This document shows, in pieces, positions 1 through 11,962 of a DNA stretch of 64,000 nucleotides. The DNA lies in NCBI GenBank assembly GCA_015698045.1, contig BLAL01000037.1:744001-808000 (forward strand), in the 5' to 3' direction. Below the pieces are notes generated by a model, which was not told the DNA's origin, made no database searches, and worked only from the letters and a program-made list of their open reading frames with translations. The DNA is from Rhizophagus clarus (lineage: Eukaryota > Glomeromycota > Glomeromycetes > Glomerales > Glomeraceae). Made by a program: the position numbers and the translations under genes. The first letter of the stretch is position 1; every line of letters starts with the position of its first letter.

Positions 1-800
1 CAGCCAATTGAGATAATAATTCTTCATACAAAGGAAGAATCTTGCTCAATAACTGAATTGGTTCAAACCCTTGAGGGGCACCTCTTGCAGGCTTTCCAAG
101 GAGCAGATAAGAGATCGGTCCCAAAATGACAGGTCGAGTTTGAATACCGATAGCTACCGCCTCATTATACTCGTCGAGTATTTTGGTAGGGTTGAGAGCG
201 AATTGTTGGTTTGGTTCAAATTCAGGAACAATGTAGTGATCTGTATTAAAATTTTTTAAGCAAAGAGTAAGACTATACTGGAATGTGACGTATGACGTAA
301 CGAGTAAAGATATGTCGTAATACTGTCGTAACAAGTCGCGATATGGCGAAATTCTAAGATAATAAAAGTTAATTACTTACAGTTAGTATCGAACCATTTC
401 TTCATTTCACAAGCAGGAACGTCAATATCGGCTTTTTGAAGACCTCTACACATGGCAAAGTAGGTTTCAAGACCGGGGTTAAGGTTCTTGTAACGAGCAG
501 GAATGACACCAAAAGCATAGGAGTGGTCAACCACTTGGTCATATAAGGAGAAATCATTAGAAGGAATTTGATCAAGACCAGCTTTCTTTTGAAGTAACCA
601 ATGTTCTTCACGAAGTTTCTACAAGTTAAACGTATGAATTAATAACAAAGAATATTGAAAACACTAAAATATTAGCATACCTTTGAGCCACTAAGAAGTG
701 CATTTTCGTCAACTTTTCCAGACCAGAAGTTTTCAACAAGACGCTTCAATTCACGGTTAGCACCCATACGAGGGAAACCCAAATTCGTTGCGAGAGCCAT
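1..800 (-). CDS. MET6: 5-methyltetrahydropteroyltriglutamate-homocysteine methyltransferase (cobalamin-independent methionine synthase), 5' part only
   Basis: The enzyme transfers a methyl group from methyl-tetrahydrofolate-polyglutamate to homocysteine, the last step of methionine synthesis in the cytosol. Three exons are visible on the minus strand: 681-800 (40 codons, starting MALATNLGFPRMG), 381-618 and 1-240. They are joined by introns 619-680 (GTATGC donor, TTGTAG acceptor) and 241-380 (GTAAGT donor, TACAG acceptor), and the frames join exactly, giving WFDTNYHYIVPE across the second junction. The N-terminal family signatures are clear: GFPRxGxNRELK, IPSNDFSxYDQV, FAMCRGLQ and RPVxLGPxSYLxLGK. 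The gene runs off the window, so the C-terminal catalytic zinc-binding domain is not seen. I start at the ATG at 800; an in-frame extension further upstream is only translated poly(T). Identification is by recalled family motifs and is strong. Confidence 0.95.
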
Positions 801-899
801 TTTATTGTATGTAGGATATCTGATTGGGAAAATTTTTTTTATCTGAACCCAGTCTCCTGAAACGAAAAAACTTCTTGGTTGAATTTTTTTTTTTATGTG

Positions 900-934
<35 letters not shown>

Positions 935-1271
935 CGATTATCAATTTATCAGTAACTCTTTCATCCGAGGTGAATAATTAATTGAGCCCCATACTAAGCT
1001 TTGAGCCTAACGTGGCAAGTAAAGGATTAATTAAAAAAAAAAAAAAAATATCTTTAATCAAAGATGATAATCAATCGCATGATAAAATGTAAATCATCAT
1101 CACTTTAAACTTCCAATAATATTTTATTAAAACTTTAAATTATTAAATCAAAAAATCATGCTAAAATTTTTTTTCTGAACCAATCTAGATTCGGAATGTC
1201 AGGTTTTAATTTAAATATTTACATATGATTTTTACCAGACCAACTAAAAATAGTTCATAACATTACATAAA
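801..1271. promoter_or_regulatory. intergenic region upstream of MET6, downstream of the phosphatase-fold gene
   Basis: This gap must hold the methionine synthase promoter and the 3' end of the next minus-strand gene. It contains a 33-bp poly(A) run at 901-933 and another short A run near 1035. No conserved element could be assigned. Confidence 0.4.
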
Positions 1272-2737
1272 TTATTTTCTAATTAATTTTAAAATTCCAA
1301 ATCCAACAAAAACAATTCCAATAAAACTCGCCAACTTTCCAATTCTACCAAATTCATTTTCTTGAGAGATTTTTTTCCAATAAATCCTTCTTTTTTCCCA
1401 AATCTCTTTATCTTTTCCATCCAACAAATCTTGTAAATCATCAAATTTAATTTCTACCATTAAATATTTATGATCGCTTGCTTTATAATCATGATTGCCA
1501 ATCCATCTATTAACAACTTCAAAACCACGTAAAAGTGTCCAATCAAGTTTTGCTTTAAATAAACCAAAATAATTTGGATTATGAATAGTAATATCATTAG
1601 TACAAGACCAAGGATCATAAAAACCCGGATTTCTAGCAGATTTTAATACGTCAATTGGGAATCCCGATAATGTTGTTATTTTCGATAATTCTTTTTCTTT
1701 TAAATAATAATCGTTATTATTTTTTAAAGATAATAATTTCTCAAATAACTTTGAACCACCTGATTGTAACTTTAAATTTATTTCACCATCCTTTAAATGC
1801 CAATTAAATAAATTTGTAACCCACCATTCAGACTCTGATCTACCAAGCGAAAGAAATCTATATCGATCTCGACAATATTTAGGTGAGAGACGAGCTATAG
1901 AATGTCCCATTGTATTTAAATCTCCAAAAATTAATTGATACGGATAAGTTTGAATATTAGAAGTGGAATCTAATAGTATATCAGAAAATTGTGATATACG
2001 ACCAATTATACCACAAAATACCTGATGATAAGATTGAATGATAAATTATTAAAGGTTTCAATTATATATCAACTTCTGCGATCCCTTATTAGATGAATAC
2101 CTCTAAATGTACACAATAACATAGTACTGGTGGTCCGATTGGAGTTTTTACTTCAGCTATCAACGTATATCTCCTATAATATCACACGAAAATTTAGGAT
2201 TTTTTCAACCCTAAAATAAAAACACAATACTTTATTTAAAACTTACTTTCCCACTCGAGGTTCATTTAATTTTTTGCCATCTTTATCCCAATCCATAGGA
2301 TGATATTTATGATCAAGTACTCTAAACGTAATATCATACTTTGAAAAAATAGCATTTCCGTGTACACCTCCACCTTGATCTCTTTCGCTTCTAATATCAC
2401 TTTCTAATTCCAGGAATTCACAAACAAATCCTCCTTTCCATTTTAATTCCTTGGCAATTTCCTGAAAATGATTTTTGGATAAAGATCTTTTACAATTTAT
2501 ATCAATTTCTTGAATTAATGCTATATCTGGGTTAAGAGACTTTAAAGTAGAGAGAATTAATTCTGAACAATAATTTCTTTCTACATTCCACTGTAAAACT
2601 TTTAAAGTAGGATTATCATTAGAAGATGATATGGGTTCGGATACCAAGTTGGAAAAATCTTGATTCAATGGACGAAAATCATATATAAGAAGTTCTCCAG
2701 GATTTGGAAGATTTGGAAGAGTAAATTCTTCTTCCAT
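1272..2737 (-). CDS. endonuclease/exonuclease/phosphatase-fold protein with C-terminal membrane anchor
   Basis: Three exons (2247-2737, 2101-2173, 1272-2021) with GTAAGT/GTATTC donors and TATAG/TCAG acceptors join in frame to give about 437 residues. Motifs of the DNase I/sphingomyelinase-like fold occur in order: LQWNVERN (about 48-55), LIQEID (catalytic Glu, about 77), GDLN (221-224), LDW near 348 and SDH (370-372), the usual metal and phosphoester-hydrolysis residues. A hydrophobic stretch at about 415-433 followed by LIRK looks like a C-terminal tail anchor, so the protein may sit on a membrane; a lipid or inositol phosphatase or sphingomyelinase-type role is possible but not shown. I start at MEEEF (2737). 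An upstream extension reads through TTTTTTTCAG, which looks more like a 5' UTR intron acceptor. The gene is divergent from AGM1. Confidence 0.85.
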
Positions 2738-3028
2738 TGGTAATGAAACTGAAAAAAAAAAAAATTTCAAGTGTTACCAATCCTTTCTATATATGGTGTA
2801 CAACATTTTTATGGTATACAGTATATATGCAAATCATATTTGACGCAAAGCAGCAAATAAAATTTGGTGTAATTAGCATACTGATTTGTTTTGCCAATAC
2901 CGAATCACTTAATTTAAACGAATTTAAATTTTATATATAAATAGATGAGATTTTCGAAAAAAAAAAACCCTTAAAATTTTTATTTTCTTCTATTATAATC
3001 AGACTTTATCTTTGATCTATTTAAAAAT
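2738..3028. promoter_or_regulatory. 291-bp divergent promoter between phosphatase-fold gene and AGM1
   Basis: The start codons of two divergent genes are only 291 bp apart, so both core promoters must lie here or share elements. A pyrimidine-rich stretch ending in CAG (minus strand, near 2749-2765) suggests a 5' UTR intron for the minus gene. No specific factor site is claimed. Confidence 0.5.
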
Positions 3029-5335
3029 ATGCAAAATTCAATTAATTACGATAAAATTAAAGAAGCTGCTGCTTATCATCCAAAACCTCAAGATATCAAT
3101 TATACTTATGGAACTGCTGGATTTCGTATGAAGTATGATTTACATTATAATTATTAAATATTAATCGATTGATTAAATAACTATTTATTTTTTATATTTA
3201 GGGCAGATTTATTGGATTCTGTGATTTTTCGAGTTGGTATCTTAGCAGTTTTACGTTCAAAAAAACTTGATTCCAAAACTATTGGTATCATGATTACCGC
3301 ATCTCATAATCCAGAACATGATAATGGTGTTAAGCTTGTTGACCCTTATGGTGAAATGTTGGAACAATCATGGGAAAATTATGCTACCCAATTAGCAAAT
3401 GCTCAAACTGAAGATGAATTAGTTGATGTTATCAAACAAATCGTTTCTAATAATGACATTGATGAATCGAAACCCGCGAACATAGTTTATGCTAGGGATA
3501 CCAGACCCAGTGGTCCAGCTTTAGTATCTGCTCTTGTTGATGGTCTTAAATCCCTTAATTCCAAGATTATTGATTTTGGTGTTAAAACAACTCCACAACT
3601 TCATTATGTTACTCGTTGTTATAACGTACAAGGTACTGAAGATGATTATGGTGAACCAACGGAAGAAGGTTATTATAAAAAACTTGCAACTGCTTTCCGT
3701 AAAGTTGTGGTAAGTTTTTATCGTTGACATACTTAAAATTTAGCATTCCTATTAAAATTTTAATGTCGATTAACAATTTATTAGGAAGGCAAGTCACGTT
3801 TAACTCCGATTCATATTGACGCGGCAAATGGTGTTGGAGCTCCAAAGATGAAAGAACTTGCAAAACATATTGGAGATGAATATTTAGAAGCCGTATTGGT
3901 TAACGATGATTATACGACTCAAGGCAAATTGAATTATCAGGTAATAATATTCTCTATGAATGGACTCGCCTTATGAATACAAAATTATTGTAATAATTAT
4001 TTATAATTTGTTTACAAAGTGTGGTGCCGATTTTGTTAAAACTAGCCAACGACTTCCTTTTGGAAGCAAAATTAAACATGGGGATCGTGCGGCTTCATTT
4101 GATGGTGATGCTGATCGTATCGTATATTACTACGTTGATGAAGGTTGGTGAATTATGTTTAATATGTTTTTTTTTTTTGTTTATTTTCCCAATTACTAAT
4201 TTATTTATTTATTTATTTTTTTGTAATCTAAAAGATAATACATTTAAATTATTGGATGGTGATAAAATTGCCGGATTGGCTGGTGGTTTTATCATCGATC
4301 TAGTTAAGACTGCAGGTCTCGAAGGAATTAATGTTGGAGTTGTCCAAACTGCTTATGCAAATGGAAGTTCCACGACGTACTTGGAAAAAGTTATGGTAAG
4401 TTTTCGTTGATATACGCTCACACTGTTTTTTATTTTTGTTATTATAAATACTAAGTGTTAAATTCAAATACATAATTAGAATGTACCAGTATCTTGTGTA
4501 CCGACAGGTGTTAAACATCTTCATCATGAAGCAGAAAAGTATGACATTGGTGTCTACTTTGAAGCCAATGGACACGGAACTGTATTATTTAGCAAAAAAG
4601 CTTTAAAAACAATTCATTCTGCTGAAGGGTAAAAATAATTTTAAAAAATTCGTCTATTCTTATTTGAATAGAATAAATTAATTGAAGATTATTATTGTTA
4701 TTTTAAGTCAAACAGCTGAACAAAAAGAAGCAATCGAAAAATTACGAGCATTAACTGATTTAATCAATCAAACAGTCGGTGATGCTTTATCAGACTTATT
4801 ACTTGTAGAAGCCATTTTAACCAATCGTCAATGGTCCTTAAAACAATGGGATCAAGCTTATTCTGATTTACCAAATCGTCTAGTAAAAGTAGTTGTAAGT
4901 ACTAAAAGTTACACGCACATACATGTTTATATTTTTAAGAATCATAAAAAAATCAAATTAATTTATTTTTATTTATTTTTTTTTTTTTTAGGTCGAAAAT
5001 CGACATATATTTAAAACTACTGACGCTGAACGAAAACTTTTAGAACCAACAGGACTTCAAGAGCAAATTAATGAATTAATATCAAAATATAAAAATGGTA
5101 GATCTTTTGTTAGGTAAGAATGAATAATAAAATTAAAATGATCCATATATGAAAAAATAAATTTTAATCATTTAAAATCCCTATTTATAATAGACCATCA
5201 GGAACAGAAGATGTTGTACGTGTATATGCTGAAGCTGCTACCAGAGAAGAATGCGATGAATTAGCTTATAAGGTTGCAGGGTTAGTTTATGATCAAGCTG
5301 GTGGTACTGGTGGTAAACCTAAAGAATTTTTATAA
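3029..5335 (+). CDS. AGM1: phosphoacetylglucosamine mutase
   Basis: This enzyme converts GlcNAc-6-P to GlcNAc-1-P on the way to UDP-GlcNAc, the precursor of chitin, N-glycans and GPI anchors. Nine exons join in frame: 3029-3132, 3202-3709, 3785-3940, 4020-4143, 4235-4395, 4480-4628, 4708-4894, 4992-5113 and 5194-5335, giving 550 residues, normal for the family. Seen motifs: [13 protein letters not shown] near the N-terminus, the phosphoserine loop TASHNP (Ser69), the metal loop DGDADR (284-289), FEANGHGT, and the C-terminal phosphate-binding loop [15 protein letters not shown]. All introns are GT-AG; intron 4 uses the weak donor GTTGGT, yet only this junction keeps the conserved frame into LLDGDKIA. 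A downstream AATAAA lies near 5403. Fungal genes of this type are also called PCM1. Confidence 0.96.
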
Positions 5336-6819
5336 TTTAATGTTGATTATTATAATTTAATAATGATGAGACCGAAAATTATAGATTTATTTTATTTATT
5401 GAAATAAAAAAAAAAAATCTAAGATCCTTTTTTCTTATTTAATAAAAGGGGGAGGGGGGTGTTGACTGAATGGCGTGTGAGACAAATAAAACTAACTAAT
5501 TATAATTAGTTGATCCCGAATCTCGATTTCTTACCCGTTCTTTATTACACAAATTTGGTCATTTCAATGCTGATCATGTAATGTTTAACCAAACATTCAA
5601 ATTATACTAAAAAAAAACTCAAGAAATCACACCAAAAATAAATAAATTCAACGAATAAACGACTGAGATTTTAATTAAAAATAACAAAAAAATTATACAA
5701 GAATTTCTTTTTTTTTTTTTTAAAAAAAAAATTACGCGTTTTTTTCGATACGTGCAACGTGACCATCATTTTACCACATGATTGATTCACTTCATTAACC
5801 ATATTAGACACGTATACCTTATTAAGGTTTCGTAGTATAACCTTGAGCTAATTTAGTTAATTTGCAATAGGAGAATGAAAAGTTTTCCTAGTTAGTTTCG
5901 AAAAAAATAAAGATCGTATAACTTTTATACATAGTTATCGTATTAAAATTCTTTGTTACAATATGTATTGAGAAAAATATAAATATATATACACGCATAA
6001 AGACGAAAAAAAAAAAATATTGTTTTTTTTGATAGAAACGCGTTATCAACTTTCAATATCAGTTTAAAAAAGCGTATTCGGAAATCTATCAAAAAGAATT
6101 ATTATCAGGACGTGTTACAGCATTCAATTGTTTCACATAACTAAATGGTTTTCATACGATACAGGTTTTAAATTAAAAAAAAAAAACTTTATTATTAATC
6201 ATATCCTATTCAGTGCTATAATAAAATAATTATTATTCTTAAAAAAACTTTAAAATAATCCAAATAAAATAAGGAATTTTTTTGTGCTACTACGCCTTAT
6301 AAACGTGGCTTTTCCCCGAATATTTAAAACAAATAGTTATGATAATTATAATTTCTTTTTCGAGAAAGTTCGTAAATTCATTTAGGAAGTTTTTTGATCA
6401 AAAATATCTTTTTTTTTTAAAAAAAAAAAAAAAAATTCGCAATGCGAATCAATTATGACAAAATTTATTATGAAGTGGGATATAACATTATTGGTTTAAA
6501 AAAAAAACTTGTATAAATGCTTTTATTGTACATTGGGAAATAACATTTTAATTGATTTACTGTATATCATCACATCAATAAATTGTCACCTTTGCTTTGT
6601 AATTAAAAAATTAAAAAATTGCTTTGGGATTTTGGTGATACATACATAATATCGGTGATACATATAAAGGGATCAAATGGTAAATCGAGAAATTTTTACC
6701 TTTCTTAAACCAAAAAAAAAAAAAAAAAACTTTGTGCCGCAGTTTTTTTTTCCTAATATAATAAAAAATAATATATAATACATATTATATATATATAAAC
6801 AATCTCTCTTAAAAAAGAA
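5336..6819. other. 1.48-kb intergenic region
   Basis: AT-rich sequence with many A or T runs and no open frame with coding character. The last about 100 bp before the F-box start contain TA-dinucleotide repeats (about 6765-6797) typical of a TATA-like core promoter here. A short G-rich tract (GGGGGAGGGGGG-like) is present near 5448-5460. Nothing else could be assigned. Confidence 0.4.
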
Positions 6820-8403
6820 ATGTCACCATTTTATTTACCAAACGAATGTATTCAAGATATTTTAAAACATGTGGAAGAGAAAGATAGCAAGACATTGCAT
6901 TCCGCATTATTAGTGAATCGGACTTGGTGTCGAAATACAGTTTCGTTTCTCTGGAAGAAACCATTCAACTTATCTGATTCACAAAATAATTACAAGATTA
7001 TTCCAATTTTGGCATCATTTATTGATGATGATAGAATGAAACAATTTAAAATTAAAGAAAGAGACCTTCCGGTACCAAAGGAAACAACTTTTGATTATCC
7101 TTCTTTTATAAGACATTTGGATTTTGTTAATTTATGGAAACAAGTTTTTAGATGTTATCCTCGTGAAAATTATATTAGCAATAATGAATTATATCCTCTT
7201 CAAGGTGAGGTACAACGAAAAAGGAATTCTTCCTCAAGTATTAAAGATGAATATAACAATCCCCCACAAAAAAAAGCTGAAGTTGTAAAAGCTCTTTATG
7301 AAGTAATCTTAAAACGAAGTAGGTTGGAGAGGTTAACATTATCAATGAAAGATTGGCATTTTCAATTTTATAATGAGTTCATCTTTGATTCTTTAACGTC
7401 AACACCTAATGCTCGTAGAGCATTAGCGAAATTATCAAGATTTGATTGTAATTTAGCAGCAACAAGTATTCCAGCTCTACGTGACCTTTCCCACATTTCA
7501 AGAAAGATTAAAACTTTATCTGTACAAATATTTAGACATATGTTTCGTGATGGGCAATTAAAAGAATTATCAAAACTTATTGAATCACAAGATTCTTTGG
7601 AACAAATTAATATTTTCAAAGATCATAAATGTAGTAACATTTCGATTGATTTATCATCCCTCGTTTCACAATCAAAATCCCTTAAAAAATTAAAATTACA
7701 TTATGTTATTATTAATGATAGACAACTTGAATATATTACAAAACTTCATAATCTTCAAGAATTAATGTTTACATGTGTTAGATTAGATGGGAAGATGAGT
7801 TTATTGTCAAACGTTATTTTTACAAAATTAAAAGTTCTTCGAATATATAGTACTTTTATTAATAATAGGGAAAATAATAAATTACAAGATAGTGATCCAT
7901 TTATAGGGTTGATAAGAAATAATGGATCTCGTTTAAAAGATTTAAGTTTAGAATTTAAATTAGGTTATCATCCTCAATTATTAAATAATGTGGCAAAATA
8001 TTGTGAAAATTTAAATACTTTTACCACTTATTATAATGAAGATGATGATATGCCTGGTATATATAATGTATTAAAAAAATGTTCAAAAATTGAATTATTT
8101 GGGATTGACGGTTTTGCAAATATGTCTCGTAAGACTATTATAGAATTTTCTAAATCAATTCCTTCGAATGTAAGAAAATTGGATTTTAGATATGATTGTT
8201 TAGATATGGATACACTTGAAGTATTTTTAGATCATTATGAAGGTTATGATGTTAAATATTTAATTTGTAATGTTAAAGGGGATAAACAAGAATTGAGGAA
8301 GATGATTGAAAAAACTTCTTCTAGTAAAGGTAGAATTGTTAAAAAATGTTCTATTGAACGCGAAGATTCCGAAAAGGTTGTTAATATTGAATGGCAATTA
8401 TAA
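6820..8403 (+). CDS. F-box protein with LRR-like C-terminal region
   Basis: Single-exon gene of 527 residues. The N-terminus (about 4-50) is a fungal-style F-box: LPNECIQDILKHVE, then LHSALLVNRTWCRNTVSFLWKKPF. Such domains bind Skp1 to bring substrates to an SCF ubiquitin ligase. Residues about 200-500 contain repeated leucine/isoleucine-spaced segments (LSKLIESQDSLEQINIF, LKKLKLHY, LQELMF, LKVLRIYS, LKDLSLEF), consistent with degenerate leucine-rich repeats as the substrate arm. The protein belongs to a large paralogous family; two further members lie at 11963 and 52795. Substrate unknown. The start is the first ATG, 15-20 bp after a TA-rich promoter stretch. Confidence 0.88.
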   Translation: MSPFYLPNECIQDILKHVEEKDSKTLHSALLVNRTWCRNTVSFLWKKPFNLSDSQNNYKIIPILASFIDDDRMKQFKIKERDLPVPKETTFDYPSFIRHLDFVNLWKQVFRCYPRENYISNNELYPLQGEVQRKRNSSSSIKDEYNNPPQKKAEVVKALYEVILKRSRLERLTLSMKDWHFQFYNEFIFDSLTSTPNARRALAKLSRFDCNLAATSIPALRDLSHISRKIKTLSVQIFRHMFRDGQLKELSKLIESQDSLEQINIFKDHKCSNISIDLSSLVSQSKSLKKLKLHYVIINDRQLEYITKLHNLQELMFTCVRLDGKMSLLSNVIFTKLKVLRIYSTFINNRENNKLQDSDPFIGLIRNNGSRLKDLSLEFKLGYHPQLLNNVAKYCENLNTFTTYYNEDDDMPGIYNVLKKCSKIELFGIDGFANMSRKTIIEFSKSIPSNVRKLDFRYDCLDMDTLEVFLDHYEGYDVKYLICNVKGDKQELRKMIEKTSSSKGRIVKKCSIEREDSEKVVNIEWQL

Positions 8404-8914
8404 GGTAAAAAAAAAAAAAAATTAATAATTAAATAATTATTTATAAAATTATAACTTTTTTTTTTTTATCATTTTTATATTAGAAATGAGGCCAGAATCA
8501 AAAGAAAAAAAAAAAATTGATTTCCTTTAGTAATTATTTTATTTTATTTTTTTTTTTTAATGTTTTTTTTTTATTATTGAACAATAAAAATAATTTAGAA
8601 AGTTTTTTTTTAATTTATGTATAATAATCTATTTATTTACCTTTTGTCTTTTTTTTTTTTTAAGAAAAATGAAAAGAAAAAAAAAGAAAAGAACAGAAAA
8701 AAAAAACAATCTCCTTTTAATGTGTAGCTTTTTAGAAAAACTTCCTTTAATACAATTTATACAATTGAATATAACTATATATATATATATATATTTTTGT
8801 AGCTTCTTAGAAAAAATAAATAAATAAATAAATAAAATAAATCTTCCTTTTCTTTAATACATTTTATTATAATTGGATATAAACTTTGTAGCTTTCTAAT
8901 AGAAAAGGAGGAGA

Positions 8915-8955
<41 letters not shown>

Positions 8956-9374
8956 TTTAATACAATCTATACGAACTTTTGTAGCTATTTAGTTTCTTTA
9001 AAAAGAAAGTTTTATTATAAAATAAAATTATATAAAAAAAGACAATTGAAAAAGACAACTGATAAAGACAATTGATAAATAAAAATCTAAAAAATCTTCA
9101 AATGGGTCAAACCCTAAAAAAAAAAAAAAAAAAAAAAAAATAGACAAATATTAAAACGTTAATTCCGTAAATATACAAAAATAATAATACAAAAAAAAAA
9201 AAATTCGGGGAAAAAAAACAAACGTTTAAATGATCCCCTCACATACAAAAAATAAAACTCTATTTTATACATATAATTTAATAATAATAATTACAGATCA
9301 TTAGCAAAGATTATTATAACAAACACATCACAACTTAATTATTATTCACATATGCCCTCCTAAACCTCCTTAGG
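8404..9374. repeat. convergent intergenic region with degenerate ~90-bp repeats and microsatellites
   Basis: The 3' ends of the F-box gene and the BTB-TLDc gene face each other here. Between about 8724 and 8990 a motif containing TGTAGCT(T/A)TTTAG followed by CTTTAATACA recurs about four times at roughly 80-100 bp, separated by (AT)n, (AAAT)n and (AAT)n microsatellites (the last at 8917-8951). No gene is seen. Confidence 0.6.
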
Positions 9375-10888
9375 TTATCTCTTTTTATGGGTGTAACAAT
9401 TATTATTATTAGGTTTATTAGTAGATGAAGATGAAGATGAGGAAGAAGTTGAATTAATTGATCTTTTTGGTTTTTCAAAAATTTGATAAACTTCATAATC
9501 AATTATTGGTATAGAATCAGAATTATCATTTGACATCCATAATATGGAACGTTTACCATTAGGAAAAGCCAACAAACCTTCGGCACCAAAACAAGGACCA
9601 TAACCAGCTCTTCTTTGAATAGCAAATCTATCAAGTCTTGTTAAATCAGCAGTATCAAAATCAAAATTAAAAATAAAACTATCAGAAGTAGTATGATCAA
9701 ATTTCCAATCTAAAGGATTATAACCACCATAAATAGCGGTTGATTTATTAGATTTAAATACAACCACAGTCTTTTGTAAATTACCACATTTTAAATGAAA
9801 TAAATCAGGAGAAAAACCATCACGACGTCCACGTATAACTAATCTAAATTCGTAAGGAATATCGGCAGGTAAATAAGGTTTCGTATCTCTTTTATCAATC
9901 CAACTTGAAACTAAAGTAGCATGACAAATATTAATAATAGTTTCATTAAATTGAAAAGAAATAGGAGATCTTATAACTGAAGTAGAAGAACATTCTTTTT
10001 TCAATTGATGTAATAAAACTTGATTAAATTTTTCAGTAGGTAAAAAAGGTTCACAAGAAATTAAAAGATCATAAAAATCATTCCAATTTAAATTCATAAT
10101 ACTTTTCCATGGAATACATGGACTTAAAGTTTGTTTAAATTCTTCCCAATCATTTTTATTCCATTTTGTAACTTGATTAGTTAAAGTAGGAATTTGTAAT
10201 TTTGCCCAATTAACAATAAAACCCCAAGTACTTTCATTTAATTTCAAACATCCAACTTCATCAAGAGAAGATAAAATAATAGGATTAAAACTTTCAGGTG
10301 ATTCAAATACTTCTAAAGGATTAGTTGAAATTCTTGTCGTAAAATGATTTTGTAAAGTACTAAAAGATTTTCTATTATAAATAGATTTATGATATAAATA
10401 AAAATTTTGATTCATCCAATCTTTTTGTTGATAAATTAAATATTCTTGAATTTGACCTAATGCTTCTTCAAGTCCAAGATCATCCGCTGCAAAAAGTAAA
10501 TCAAGTGCTTGTTTTCCAACACAATTTAAAAAATCGAGTCTACCTGTATAAATATATCTGAAAAATAAAGAGAAAAAGTTTATTACGCGTAAAAATAAAA
10601 TAAATGGGAATGAAATAAGTAAATATAAACTTACTTGAGAATGATTTCAAAAATAGCGGGAGAAATAGTATGATTGGTAATTACAATTTTATCATATTCT
10701 TGTTTTGCTTGGTCACTTTGTAAATACTGATGAAAATAAGGTACTCTAGCTCGAAGAATGAGTGAATGTGCTTGAAATTCTTTGATTTCTTTTTTATCCT
10801 CTACACGAATAATAACATCATAATAAGCTTTTGTCTCAAAAATTTTATTAAGATCACGCGAGAGTTTTGCGAGTAAATGATATGACAT
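9375..10888 (-). CDS. BTB-BACK-TLDc domain protein
   Basis: Two exons (10635-10888 and 9375-10557; GTAAGT donor, TTTTTCAG acceptor) encode 478 residues. Residues about 20-120 form a BTB/POZ domain (YDVIIRVEDKKEIKEFQAHSLILRARVPYFHQYL, then ISPAIFEIILKYIYTGRLDF across the intron), residues about 120-240 a BACK-like helical region, and residues about 297-446 a TLDc domain (ending CFGAEGLLAFPNGKRS). BTB-BACK proteins are typically Cullin-3 adaptors; TLDc domains are linked to V-ATPase binding and oxidative-stress protection in other eukaryotes. The combination is abundant in Glomeromycotina. A Ser-rich run and Asn run close the C-terminus. Function beyond domain level is inference. Confidence 0.92.
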
Positions 10889-10955
10889 TTTTTTTTTTTA
10901 ATAAATTAAGAAGAGAAATTTTAAATTTTTTTCTATGTATATAATAAACTTTGGA

Positions 10956-10993
<38 letters not shown>

Positions 10994-11962
10994 CCTGTAG
11001 CAAAACCTTATACGAATTTAGGATCGACCAGTTATATTACTTGTTTACCGTTACTCAATTACAGAATCATACGACAGTAACAAGAACCTTTTGACCCAAA
11101 TCAAGAAATTTCAATAAATTCATTGTTTAAAAGAAACCTTTCTTTACTTTAAAAGATGGAAATTTTGAAAATTCTTTCAGTTTTAAGGATCAATTTGGAA
11201 GTTCGGTCGAAGAAATAAAGTAAAACCTTTGATCGAGCCTTTGACGGTAAAATAATGAATCACATGTTAAATGCATAATTACAGGGATTTTCCCGCCATC
11301 ATTCGGATGGGAAAAGATGTTTTTTTTTAAAAAAAAAATGAACATAAATTTGGAAGGTTATAGTTACGTAAAATAATGGTATCATTATATTTAATTATAT
11401 TATTTAATGTTTGTAATCCAAACAAACATTCTCTTTTTATTCAAAAGAACCAGTGTAACGAAAAAATATAATGAACACTATTTTGACCATTATTTAAAAA
11501 TAGATGAGAAGCAAAAAAAAGAAACAGGAAAACGTAATCATGGAATGCAGGGATACTATTGGATGATGAGAGAAGTCGCGTGGGGAAGCCGAAAGAATTT
11601 TTTTTTTATTTTTAAAAGATATACAGAAGATCTTGTAAATTAAAAAAGAAAAACAAGAGAAGAAATGTATAGAACAAAAAAAGTAATTAATTAACAAATT
11701 GAGATTTAACTCAATTTAGACCGTTATTTTGAATAGTAAAAAGGGACTAGAATAAATTAAGATAAATAAAAATAAAAATAATGGAAAATCCGTGATTTGA
11801 TTTGTTTCATGTATAATTTCATTTGCATATTCTCATATAAATAAAAAAAATTAATTAATTTTTTTTACATATCAATATTCTCTTTTTTTTTTTTTTTTTT
11901 TTTTTTTCTCACCCTTTTTTATAAAATTCATTCAACGCCAGTCAGTCAGTCAGTCAGGTCAA
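10889..11962. promoter_or_regulatory. divergent 1.07-kb region between BTB-TLDc and second F-box gene
   Basis: Both genes are transcribed away from this gap. It holds a 33-bp T run (about 10961-10993), another T run at 11885-11907, and four tandem copies of CAGT just before the F-box ATG (about 11940-11957), which would lie in its 5' UTR. A short ORF at 11407-11643 has no coding character. Confidence 0.45.

Noticed and set aside
672-944. Longer N-terminus for methionine synthase starting in the poly(T) region
   Set aside because: The added residues are a poly-Phe run from simple sequence; the family N-terminus matches the ATG at 800.
11407-11697. Small frames on both strands
   Set aside because: No domain, low-complexity composition and overlapping each other; no support for coding.
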